DNA from: Sphingomonas sp. LaA6.9
GTDB lineage: Bacteria; Pseudomonadota; Alphaproteobacteria; Sphingomonadales; Sphingomonadaceae
Assembly: GCF_022601895.1 (NCBI RefSeq)
Contig: NZ_JAKVIO010000033.1
Coordinates: 1-48,975, forward strand
Length of the DNA stretch: 48,975 nucleotides
Reading direction: 5' to 3'
In this document: positions 42,511 through 48,975 of the stretch, one piece after another
Position numbering within the stretch: position 1 is the first letter of the stretch
How the letters are laid out: every line of letters begins with the position of its first letter
Translations under genes and position numbers: made by a program
Notes under the pieces: model-generated
Told to the model about the DNA's origin: nothing
The model's database searches: none
The model's input: the letters and a program-made list of their open reading frames with translations, nothing else

Positions 42511-42783
42511 CCGGCGCCGAGATCCGCTGCCCGCTAGCGCAGCCGATTTTCTGGATTTCGGTCGAGCTTCGCTCACCCCCTCGACCTGCATGCCATGCGG
42601 TTGCCGGGGACGGCCGCGAAATGGTGGCGGACGCCATGGGGCACGGGGCGCGGGTAGCCACCCCCGGCGAAGGCTCAGCGCGCGAAACGCGTAGACCGTC
42701 GGATTTGGGGCTCGGGGCTAGGGATCTCGGTTCGCCGTCGATTTCGAACGTGGAACTAACGACGCTATGGGCGGGGTCGCGGC

Positions 42784-43395
42784 ATGTCAACGGCTGACAA
42801 TGGCGATGCAAAAATCGTTGCGGACGTCGTCGCGAGCGCGAAGTCGCTGCTGGCGGACCAGGCGCGCGAAGCCGAGCAGCTCGACATGCTCGATCCAGTG
42901 TCGCCCGAAGAAATGATCGAGGCTCGCGAGGAGATGGGCCCCCAAGCGGGGAATATGTCGGTGCTGCGCCTGGCGCGCGAGCGCAAGCGTGGGCGGCCGC
43001 CGGGAGCTAGAAACAAGCGAACCGATGATTTCGCGCGATACATCCTCGGCTTTGGACAGCATCCCGCGATCACGATGATGCAGATCCAGGCGACGCCGGC
43101 GGAAGTGCTGATCGAGGCCTCGCGCCAGCGCAAAGTTCATAGCTTTCGCAAGGATGGCACGCCGAACATCGTGATCGAGCGTCTGTCGTACGAAGCGGCT
43201 CAATCGCTTCGGATCCGATGCGCGGAAGGGTTGCTGCCGTATCTCGAGAGCAAGAAACCCGTTGCGGTCGATCTGTCCTTCAACGGCGTCGCGGATCTGA
43301 TGATCGAGGGCGTGACGCATACCCGCGAAGAAATGGGCGACATCCTCGAGGCGGATTTCCTGCCTGTCGATGGTGATGAGGCAGACGAGGCATGA
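42784..43395 (+). CDS. putative terminase small subunit
   Basis: This encodes 203 residues. After an acidic N-terminus comes a basic AT-hook-like region (RLARERKRGRPPGARNKRTD), then a helical region (ILGFGQHPAITMMQIQATPA, EVLIEASRQRKVHSFRKDGT). The gene is directly before the large terminase subunit and overlaps it by 4 nt, which is why I call it the small, DNA-recognising subunit. The sequence itself shows no certain family signature. Confidence 0.7.
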   Translation: MSTADNGDAKIVADVVASAKSLLADQAREAEQLDMLDPVSPEEMIEAREEMGPQAGNMSVLRLARERKRGRPPGARNKRTDDFARYILGFGQHPAITMMQIQATPAEVLIEASRQRKVHSFRKDGTPNIVIERLSYEAAQSLRIRCAEGLLPYLESKKPVAVDLSFNGVADLMIEGVTHTREEMGDILEADFLPVDGDEADEA

Positions 43396-44948
43396 TGCAA
43401 GCGCCGATCAAGCCGCGTAGGCTGGTATCGCCAGGCCCGATCGCCGATGGGTTCATGCGCTCGCGCGCGTTCATCTGCGGCATCATCGGCCCGGTGGGAT
43501 CGGGCAAGACGATGGCGGCGCTGCAGAAGGGCATCCGCGTCGGCGCAATGCAGCGCGGCATCCGCGACGATCGCGGCGTCACCTGGCGCAAGGCGCGCAT
43601 CGGCGTCATCCGCGAAAGCTATCCCAGCCTGCAGTCGACGACGCTCAAGAGCTGGTTCAACATCGTCCCCGAAAGCGAGGGCAATTTCAGCTGGAAAGCG
43701 CCCTATACGCACAGTTTTCGCAAGGTTCTGCGCCGCGAGGGCAATGTCCGCGGCGGGCGTCCGATCGACATACTCGATATCGAATTCGAATTCCGCGCCA
43801 TCGGCGATCAGTCGGTCGAAGAGGCCTGCCGCGGCTGGGAAGTAAACGCGGTGATCGTCGATGAGGCGGATCTCCAGCCTGAGGATCTCGTGTCGTTCCT
43901 GACGGGTCGTATCGGCCGCTTCTCCGATCTCGATCCAGCGCTGGTCGTGGATCCGCAGATCATCCTCTCGCTCAACATGCCCGATATCGACAACCACGTT
44001 TATCGGCTGCTGCTCGATCGCGATCTCGACGGGCTCAGTGAGGAGGACGCGGCGGATCTCGCCGAGGCGCTCAACGGCCGCGAGCTGATCGAGGCATTCG
44101 TTCAGCCTGGCGGCCGTGCGCACAATGCGGAGAACCTGCACAACCTGCCCGGTGGCCGCGGTTACTATGTGCTGCAGGTAGCGTCGAACAAGCACAAGCC
44201 CGGCTATGTCGACCGGATGGTCGACAACAAGCCGGTGCCACTGCAGCACGGGCAGCCGGTCAATGCGGGCTTCGCCTATACCGAGCATGTGCGTTCGCTC
44301 GAATGGGATCGCCGGCGCAAGCTGATCCTCGGCGTCGACCAGGGCCTATTTGCGGCCGCGGTAGCGCTGCAGCGCGATGAGCTCAACCAGATGCGGACGC
44401 TCGCCGAGGTGGTCAACATCGCGAAGGGCGGCAAATCGCTGCTCAAGGTCGGCCCGACTGCGTTCGGCAAGCGCGTTAAGCAGATGCTGGCCGACAAGTT
44501 CCCCGACATCGAGCCGCACCAGATCCGCGTGGTCGCTGATCCGGCGGCGTTCGCGGCGAGCGATCGCGAGGATAATGAGCAGGACTGGCTGCTGGCCTTC
44601 CAGAAGGCGCTCGGGCTCAAGGTCCACCGCGCGAAGTCGAACCGCCAGGGGCTTCGCAACGAGGCGATCTGGCAGGCGCAGGACCGCCGCGACGGCTATG
44701 CGGTCGATCCGGGCTGCAAGCATCTGATCAAGGCGCATGTCGGCGGCTATCGCTACCAGAAGGCAGAGATCGGCACGGGCGAGACGCGCGGTCATCTCGA
44801 GATCCAGAACACGATCTACACGCACGTCGCGGACGCCGAGCAATATGCCGCGCTCGAGGGCGAGCACGTGATCTCCGACATCCGCGGCAAGCCCAGGCGG
44901 AAGACATCGGTACGGATCGACGGCGATTACAACGAACTAGGAGGTTGA
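43392..44948 (+). CDS. terminase large subunit (packaging ATPase/nuclease)
   Basis: This encodes 518 residues. The ATPase Walker A is GPVGSGKTMAAL at residues 33-40 and Walker B is VNAVIVDEADLQ near residue 158. The nuclease half has an Asp in LILGVDQGLFAAAVAL near residue 315 and a later Asp in IRVVADPAAFAASDRE. The enzyme cuts and pumps phage DNA into proheads. Its length and motifs fit podovirus and T7-like packaging motors. It overlaps the small subunit by 4 nt. Confidence 0.9.
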   Translation: MMQAPIKPRRLVSPGPIADGFMRSRAFICGIIGPVGSGKTMAALQKGIRVGAMQRGIRDDRGVTWRKARIGVIRESYPSLQSTTLKSWFNIVPESEGNFSWKAPYTHSFRKVLRREGNVRGGRPIDILDIEFEFRAIGDQSVEEACRGWEVNAVIVDEADLQPEDLVSFLTGRIGRFSDLDPALVVDPQIILSLNMPDIDNHVYRLLLDRDLDGLSEEDAADLAEALNGRELIEAFVQPGGRAHNAENLHNLPGGRGYYVLQVASNKHKPGYVDRMVDNKPVPLQHGQPVNAGFAYTEHVRSLEWDRRRKLILGVDQGLFAAAVALQRDELNQMRTLAEVVNIAKGGKSLLKVGPTAFGKRVKQMLADKFPDIEPHQIRVVADPAAFAASDREDNEQDWLLAFQKALGLKVHRAKSNRQGLRNEAIWQAQDRRDGYAVDPGCKHLIKAHVGGYRYQKAEIGTGETRGHLEIQNTIYTHVADAEQYAALEGEHVISDIRGKPRRKTSVRIDGDYNELGG

Positions 44949-44949
44949 A

Positions 44950-45189
44950 ATGGCTCTGTTGAAACCACTCGGAAAGGCCCTTGGCGGCGTGCTGAAGGGA
45001 TTGGGGATCATCTCCACCCCGGGCAAGCCCCCCGCTCCGCTGCCCAGCGTCACGCGCGACGACGCCGCCGCCCAACAGGCGGCCGACGACGATCTGCGGC
45101 GGCGCAAGGGCGGCGCAGCCGACATCCTTACCGGTTCGGGGGGCGCCGAGGCCGCCCTGACCGGTGGCAAGCTCACCCTCGGCAGTTGA
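44950..45189 (+). CDS. small phage protein before the portal
   Basis: This encodes 79 residues. SVTRDDAAAQQAADDDLRRR, then KGGAADILTGSGGAEAALTG, follows the pattern of a short podovirus protein between terminase and portal (R-R-x-G...I-L-T-G). AGGAGG ends 5 nt before the ATG, a strong RBS. Its exact role is unknown. Confidence 0.72.
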   Translation: MALLKPLGKALGGVLKGLGIISTPGKPPAPLPSVTRDDAAAQQAADDDLRRRKGGAADILTGSGGAEAALTGGKLTLGS

Positions 45190-45200
45190 AAGGATCCATG

Positions 45201-45791
45201 ATGACCGAAGGAACACAGGAAAAATCGCTCGAAGAGCAGTTCAGGGACGGCCTCGATAAGGATGGCGCCGTGCTGCTCGCCGAGCGCGTGGCGGCCACGG
45301 AAGCCGAACTTGCCACCAAGGGCGAGGAGATCGTCGATCTCCGTTCGCAACTCGAGGCTGCGAACGCGCGCGCCGATGCTGCGGAGAAGGTATCGAAGGA
45401 AGCGCCCAAGTCGGTGTCGAAAAAGCCGGCCAGCCCCAAGCCGCGCAAGTTTCCGGAGATCAAGGCCGATGACGCGCTCGAACCCGAGCAGCTGCGCGAT
45501 GCGATCGGCGATGCCGAGGACGTCGAGATCGTCCTGGTCGATGGCAATGGCCGGGAAGTGCCAGGCAGCATGCCGATCAACGTCACGGGCAATGTCTGGA
45601 ACCTGCGCCTGCAGGGGCTGATGCTCACCGAGCCCGTCGAGATCACGGCGCCGCACGAGGGTGCTGGCTACCAGGTGGCGGGCTACGCGCTGCTGCTCGA
45701 CGGCAAGCTGGCCGCGCGGCGGATGCGGTCGGATCCCGTGAATGTCGCGGCGGGGCAGCGCGTCAAGCTGACCGACGACATCGTTTTCTGA
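45201..45791 (+). CDS. hypothetical coiled-coil phage protein
   Basis: This encodes 196 residues. Residues about 10-70 form a coiled coil (AERVAATEAELATKGEEIVD, LRSQLEAANARADAAEKVSK), followed by a basic linker and a beta-rich C-terminal domain (DVEIVLVDGNGREVPGSMPI, VEITAPHEGAGYQVAGYALL). The ATG at 45201 lies 6 nt after AGGA, so I prefer it over the one at 45198. It may be a head-assembly protein, but I do not recognise a family. Confidence 0.65.
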   Translation: MTEGTQEKSLEEQFRDGLDKDGAVLLAERVAATEAELATKGEEIVDLRSQLEAANARADAAEKVSKEAPKSVSKKPASPKPRKFPEIKADDALEPEQLRDAIGDAEDVEIVLVDGNGREVPGSMPINVTGNVWNLRLQGLMLTEPVEITAPHEGAGYQVAGYALLLDGKLAARRMRSDPVNVAAGQRVKLTDDIVF

Positions 45792-45840
45792 CCGGAGCGG
45801 GCGCGCTTCGGCGCGCCCCTCCATGAATGGGGATTTCAAA

Positions 45841-47490
45841 ATGGCGGACGACAAGCTGCAGGACGATGATCTGGTGAAGGCGCATCTGCGCAATCACGAA
45901 CGGCTGGCTGGCGAGCGTGCGCCCTATGAGAGCACCTGGCGCGAGATCGATGAGCGGGTCGATCCCGAAGGCCAGGGCGCGTTCGGCGGCGGCAAGACCG
46001 ATGGCGTGCGCAGCGAACGCAATTTCGATGTAACGGCGAGCGAGGGCCTCGAGCGCTTCCAGGCGGCGATGGCGTCGATCACGGTCCCCCGTGCGACCCA
46101 GTATATCCGGCTGAAGTTCGCAGACGAAAATCTCAACAAGCAAATGTCGGTTCGTCGCTGGTGCGAGCGCACCGCCGATCGGCTGTATGCGATCCGCTAT
46201 GCGGGGCACACCGGGTTCGAAACGCAGGCTGGCGCCGATTTCCGACAGCTGGGTAAATACGGCACCGGGCTGATCTGGACTGGCGTACGGCCGGGCGTCG
46301 GCCTGTTCTACAAGGCGCTGCACCTGTCCGAATGCTATATCGACGAAGACTATGCCGGCATGGTCGACACGGTGCAGCGCAAATATGAGCGCGATGTTCG
46401 CCAGATCGAGCAGGAATTCGGGCGCGATGCGCTGACGCCCAAGATGCGCAAGGCGTTTGACGGCAACAAGCTCAATGAGCGGTTCCAGCTGCTGCACATC
46501 GTCTGCCCCAATGGGGACCTGCAGCCAGGCGCTATGGATCGCCGCGGTATGCCCGTCGACAGCATCACGATCGCGGTCGACGAAAAGATGGTCCTACGCC
46601 GCAAGGGGTTTCGCTCAATGCCGATCGCGACATCGCGGCACGTGACGGGCCCATGCGACAAATATGGCCGTTCGCCCGCGGTCAAGGTGCTGCCGTCGAT
46701 CCGCGGTCTCAACACCATGAAGCGAACGATCCTGCGCGCGGCGCACAAACAGGCGGATCCCGCGCTCGCCTTTTACGATGACGACGGGATCACCTCGATC
46801 GTCACACGACCGGGCGGCGCCAATCCCGGGCTCGTCGACGAAAGCGGGCGTGTGTTGGTCGCGCGCATGCCTGGCGGGGACGGCAATCTGCCGATCGGCA
46901 TGGAAATGATCGAGCAGGATCGCCAGGTCGTGCGCACAGCGTTCCTCGAGGACTATTTCAAGCTGCTCACGGACGAAAAGGTCCAGCGCTCGGCCCAGGC
47001 CGTGCTCGAGATCGCGGCCAAGCAAGGTGTGCTCGTCGCGCCCTATGCGGGCCGGTACGAGACCGAAAAGCAGAACCCGATGACGCAACGCGACCTCGAG
47101 CTGTCGATGATGGCGGGGCAGATCGAACCCTTCCCGCCTGAAGTGACCGAAGCGGGCGCATATCCGATGATCGAATATGACAACCCGCTCAATCGGATGG
47201 CGCGGTCGCAGGAGGCGGCGGGGCTGACGCGCCTGATCGAAACGCTCACCCCGATGGCGCAGTCCGATCCGTCGGTGTTCGACGTCATCAACACCGATGA
47301 AGCCGCGACAGGTGTTGCGGACGTGCTGGGCGTACGACCGAGCTGGCTGCGTTCGAGGGATGAGATCGCGGCTGTGCGCAAGAAGCGCGCAGAGGACGAA
47401 GCTGTCGCCGCCGGCGTCGACCAGCTCGCCACGGTGGCGTCTGCGTATCAGGACATCGCCAAGGGCAACCAGATCGCGGAGGCCATATGA
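45841..47490 (+). CDS. podovirus portal / head-tail connector protein
   Basis: This encodes 549 residues. The opening HERLAGERAPYESTWREIDE, then SEGLERFQAAMASITVPRAT and SVRRWCERTADRLYAIRYA, fits the head-tail connector family of short-tailed phages. Later features are VCPNGDLQPGAMDRRGMP and AQAVLEIAAKQGVLVAPYAG. Twelve copies form the ring through which DNA enters and leaves the capsid. The ATG at 45841 is preceded by GGGGA; an ATG 18 nt upstream is also possible. It overlaps the next gene by 4 nt. Confidence 0.88.
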   Translation: MADDKLQDDDLVKAHLRNHERLAGERAPYESTWREIDERVDPEGQGAFGGGKTDGVRSERNFDVTASEGLERFQAAMASITVPRATQYIRLKFADENLNKQMSVRRWCERTADRLYAIRYAGHTGFETQAGADFRQLGKYGTGLIWTGVRPGVGLFYKALHLSECYIDEDYAGMVDTVQRKYERDVRQIEQEFGRDALTPKMRKAFDGNKLNERFQLLHIVCPNGDLQPGAMDRRGMPVDSITIAVDEKMVLRRKGFRSMPIATSRHVTGPCDKYGRSPAVKVLPSIRGLNTMKRTILRAAHKQADPALAFYDDDGITSIVTRPGGANPGLVDESGRVLVARMPGGDGNLPIGMEMIEQDRQVVRTAFLEDYFKLLTDEKVQRSAQAVLEIAAKQGVLVAPYAGRYETEKQNPMTQRDLELSMMAGQIEPFPPEVTEAGAYPMIEYDNPLNRMARSQEAAGLTRLIETLTPMAQSDPSVFDVINTDEAATGVADVLGVRPSWLRSRDEIAAVRKKRAEDEAVAAGVDQLATVASAYQDIAKGNQIAEAI

Positions 47491-47777
47491 GCGATCGCCA
47501 CGCCTTATTGAACAAGATGCGCTGGCGATCGGTGATGATCTCGCGCGCCTTCAAGCGTCTGTTCAAGTCGGAGCAGGGCCAGATCGGTCGGACCGCGCAG
47601 CGCGTGCTCGCCGACCTGGCCGGATACTGCTTCGCAGACAAATCCACCTTCCACGACAATGCGCTGATCATGGCGCGGCGCGAGGGGCGCCGCGATGTGT
47701 GGCTGCGCATCAAAGGCTACCTCAACCTGGACGAGGCACAGGTCCAGCAAATCATGGAGATCGACGATGAATATTGA
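47487..47777 (+). CDS. Bbp19-like phage protein
   Basis: This encodes 96 residues. RTAQRVLADLAGYCFADKST, then IMARREGRRDVWLRIKGYLN, is the small Bbp19-like family found after the portal in Bordetella phage BPP-1-type podoviruses. The function is not known; a head-assembly role is inferred from gene order. ATGA overlaps the portal stop, and the scaffold gene starts 11 nt inside its end. Confidence 0.8.
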   Translation: MSDRHALLNKMRWRSVMISRAFKRLFKSEQGQIGRTAQRVLADLAGYCFADKSTFHDNALIMARREGRRDVWLRIKGYLNLDEAQVQQIMEIDDEY

Positions 47778-48681
47778 CGGCGACGGCGGCGATACGGGTG
47801 CGGCTGACGATCTGCTGGGTGGCGGTGCCGGCGGAGACCAGGGCGGTGGCGATCAGGGCGGCGATCAAGGCGGCGGTGACGCTGGTGCCGGCGGTGGCGA
47901 CGCGGTGGATCCGGAATTCTATGGCCTTCTCTCCGCGCAGGGTGCCGAGGGCGATAATCCGTCGAACCGGGACTGGATTAAATCCGCCGGGTTCAAGGAT
48001 ATGGACGGCGTTGTGAAGGCGCTGCGCGACAACATAAAGGCGGTTCGCGACAGCGGGCGGGTGAAGGTTCCGGGAGAGGATGCCAGCGATGAAGATCGGG
48101 CCGCGTTCGCACGAGCGATCGGCGTCCCCGAAAATATCGATGGCTATGAGATCAAGGCGCCCGATGGGATCCAGCTCAATGAGCCCCTGATCGGTGCTCT
48201 CCGCGAAAGCGCGCTCAAGCATGGCGCGCCAAAGGGCGCCTTCGAAGGGCTGGTCTCGGACTTCATCCAGGCGCAGCTCGATGAGGCGGCGGCCGAGAGC
48301 AAAAAGCAGGATGACCTGGCGTCGGCCAAGGTCAAAGAATGGGGTGCCGGCGCGAACGAAAAGCTCTCTCACGTCAACAGCGCGGCGCGGCATCTCGGCT
48401 TCAGCAAGGCCGATATGCAGGGGTTGCGCAATGGTCTCGGTGCCGATCGCGCTCTCGACCTGCTCGCCAAGCTGGGCGAAGGGATGGCCGAGGACACGTT
48501 GATGACGGGCGGCCGCGGTCGCTTCGGCGTCACGCCTGCTGAAGCGCAGAGCGAGCTCGACAAGCTCAACAGCGATCCCGAGCACATGGCAGCGCTCGAT
48601 CGCAGGGATCCGGGTGCCCTGGCGCGACGCCAGCGCCTCATCGATGCCGTCGCTGCAGGGCGATCGCAGAAGGCTGCGTGA
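47767..48681 (+). CDS. putative scaffolding protein
   Basis: This encodes 304 residues. The N-terminus is extremely Gly/Asp/Gln-rich (GDQGGGDQGGDQGGGDAGAG), then helical charged segments (DWIKSAGFKDMDGVVKALRD, IGALRESALKHGAPKGAFEG, DEAAAESKKQDDLASAKVKE). This is the usual look of podovirus scaffolding proteins, and it lies just before the presumed capsid gene. The ATG at 47767 gives MNIDGDGG; the longer frame is Cys/Ser/Arg-rich and overlaps the Bbp19 gene. Confidence 0.78.
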   Translation: MNIDGDGGDTGAADDLLGGGAGGDQGGGDQGGDQGGGDAGAGGGDAVDPEFYGLLSAQGAEGDNPSNRDWIKSAGFKDMDGVVKALRDNIKAVRDSGRVKVPGEDASDEDRAAFARAIGVPENIDGYEIKAPDGIQLNEPLIGALRESALKHGAPKGAFEGLVSDFIQAQLDEAAAESKKQDDLASAKVKEWGAGANEKLSHVNSAARHLGFSKADMQGLRNGLGADRALDLLAKLGEGMAEDTLMTGGRGRFGVTPAEAQSELDKLNSDPEHMAALDRRDPGALARRQRLIDAVAAGRSQKAA

Positions 48682-48916
48682 TCACAGAAACCCCGGTTGA
48701 CGCGCGAGTCGGGGTATGAGATTGATTGCGCGACGGTTCGGGGGATCCGTCCAAAAACCCCCAAATTAAGTCCTGGCCTAGCCGCCTTCGGGTGCGCCCC
48801 AGGCCCAGCGCTGGATGGCGTCGCCGATCGCGGGCGTTAAACGATAGAGCGGCCCGGGGATCTGCCCCGCCTAGCCCTTCGAAATCGGTCACAACCTTTT
48901 TCGTGAGGGCAATTCC
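48682..48916. other. intergenic region before the capsid gene
   Basis: About 235 bp. It has two hairpin candidates: ACCCCG / CGGGGT, and a five-G/five-C pair around 48739-48764. Neither has a T-run, so they are weak terminator candidates. It probably carries the RBS region and perhaps a promoter for the capsid gene. Confidence 0.4.
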
Positions 48917-48975
48917 ATGTCCATGTCAGTCAATGAGACCGCCCAGGTCGCTTTCGATAACAACGTCACGCTCGG
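48917..48975 (+). CDS. start of major capsid protein gene (partial)
   Basis: Only 19 codons are in the window: MSMSVNETAQVAFDNNVTLG-like. GAGGG at about 48905-48909 is the RBS. Gene order (terminase, portal, Bbp19, scaffold, then this) makes it the major capsid protein, but the visible residues alone would not identify it. Confidence 0.6.
   Translation, partial: MSMSVNETAQVAFDNNVTL

Larger units (their letters stand above)
42113..42783. other. gene-free region before the terminase genes
   Basis: About 670 bp. Long open frames cross it on both strands, but their composition (Ser/Arg/Ala/Pro-rich) and lack of RBS argue against coding. It holds a direct repeat (42371-42394) and a very strong hairpin (42487-42510). 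Position just before the terminase makes a packaging site possible. No other feature is visible. Confidence 0.45.
27144..48975. mobile_element. temperate podovirus-like prophage, left part (runs off the window)
   Basis: A continuous phage genome segment starts just right of the tRNA-Gly. It has a leftward early operon ending in a tyrosine integrase, an immunity region with a repressor and a Cro-like gene, rightward replication genes, and then terminase, portal, Bbp19-like, scaffold and capsid genes in the usual podovirus order. Late-gene order and the short head-tail connector type point to a podovirus. The left boundary lies between the tRNA and 27,258 but no attachment core is provable. The right end, with tail and lysis genes, is outside the window. 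Confidence 0.92.

Noticed and set aside
41475-42797. 440-codon plus-strand open frame covering the symmetric array and the pre-terminase region
   Set aside because: It overlaps the ATPase end, has no RBS, and is Ser/Arg-rich where it crosses the repeats. High GC keeps frames open by chance.
42098-42811. 237-codon minus-strand open frame
   Set aside because: Composition is Ser/Pro/Ala/Arg-rich, it overlaps the terminase start, and it has no neighbour or RBS to support it.

Overview
The window is high-GC DNA from an alphaproteobacterium, most likely a sphingomonad (Sphingopyxis, Sphingomonas or a relative). This is inferred from the gene families, from an RNase E with an acidic insert inside its S1 domain and a GWWQRTFG-type tail, and from the codon bias; no marker gene fixes the genus. 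The window has two parts: an ordinary chromosomal half (1 to about 27,143) and the left part of a temperate podovirus-like prophage (about 27,144 to the end, where it runs out of the window).

Chromosomal half. Envelope quality control dominates: an OPT peptide transporter, a HerA-like ATPase coupled to a secreted protein, a DegP/HtrA protease, HflC/HflK, a Mrp-type Fe-S carrier ATPase, a CoA-binding protein, a TauE/SafE exporter, a CysQ-like phosphatase, PmbA, UbiA, RsmE, glutamate-cysteine ligase, an isoprenylcysteine methyltransferase-like membrane protein, an N-acetylmuramoyl-L-alanine amidase, RNase E with a long leader, a BepA-like M48 protease with TPRs, a DsbA-family oxidoreductase, an OmpR/EnvZ-type two-component pair and a secreted five-EF-hand protein. 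It ends at a tRNA-Gly(TCC).

Prophage, leftward early operon (35,615 down to 27,259). A tightly overlapping chain of small genes ends in a tyrosine integrase beside the tRNA. It includes HNH, DHH-phosphoesterase, ASCH and DUF2312 (GapR-like) proteins, many unknowns, and a 59-residue membrane protein (34,446-34,625).

Prophage, immunity region (35,616 to about 37,466). A short helix-turn-helix repressor without a self-cleavage domain lies between two clusters of CCA-WWW-TGG operators. A Cro-like gene and a small divergent gene follow. The small gene sits behind a perfect alphaproteobacterial SOS box (GTTC-N7-GTTC). This suggests induction by LexA derepression of an antirepressor rather than by repressor self-cleavage.

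Prophage, replication and packaging. A Toprim primase, a DUF3307 membrane protein and a primase/helicase-type ATPase are translationally coupled. Next comes a gene-poor 1.2 kb holding the most striking feature of the window: twelve copies of an octamer (TTGGGAAC or its complement) in 267 bp, arranged with exact two-fold symmetry about position 41,978-41,979. It is a candidate replication origin or packaging/partition site. Terminase subunits, portal, Bbp19-like protein, scaffold and the first codons of a probable capsid gene follow.
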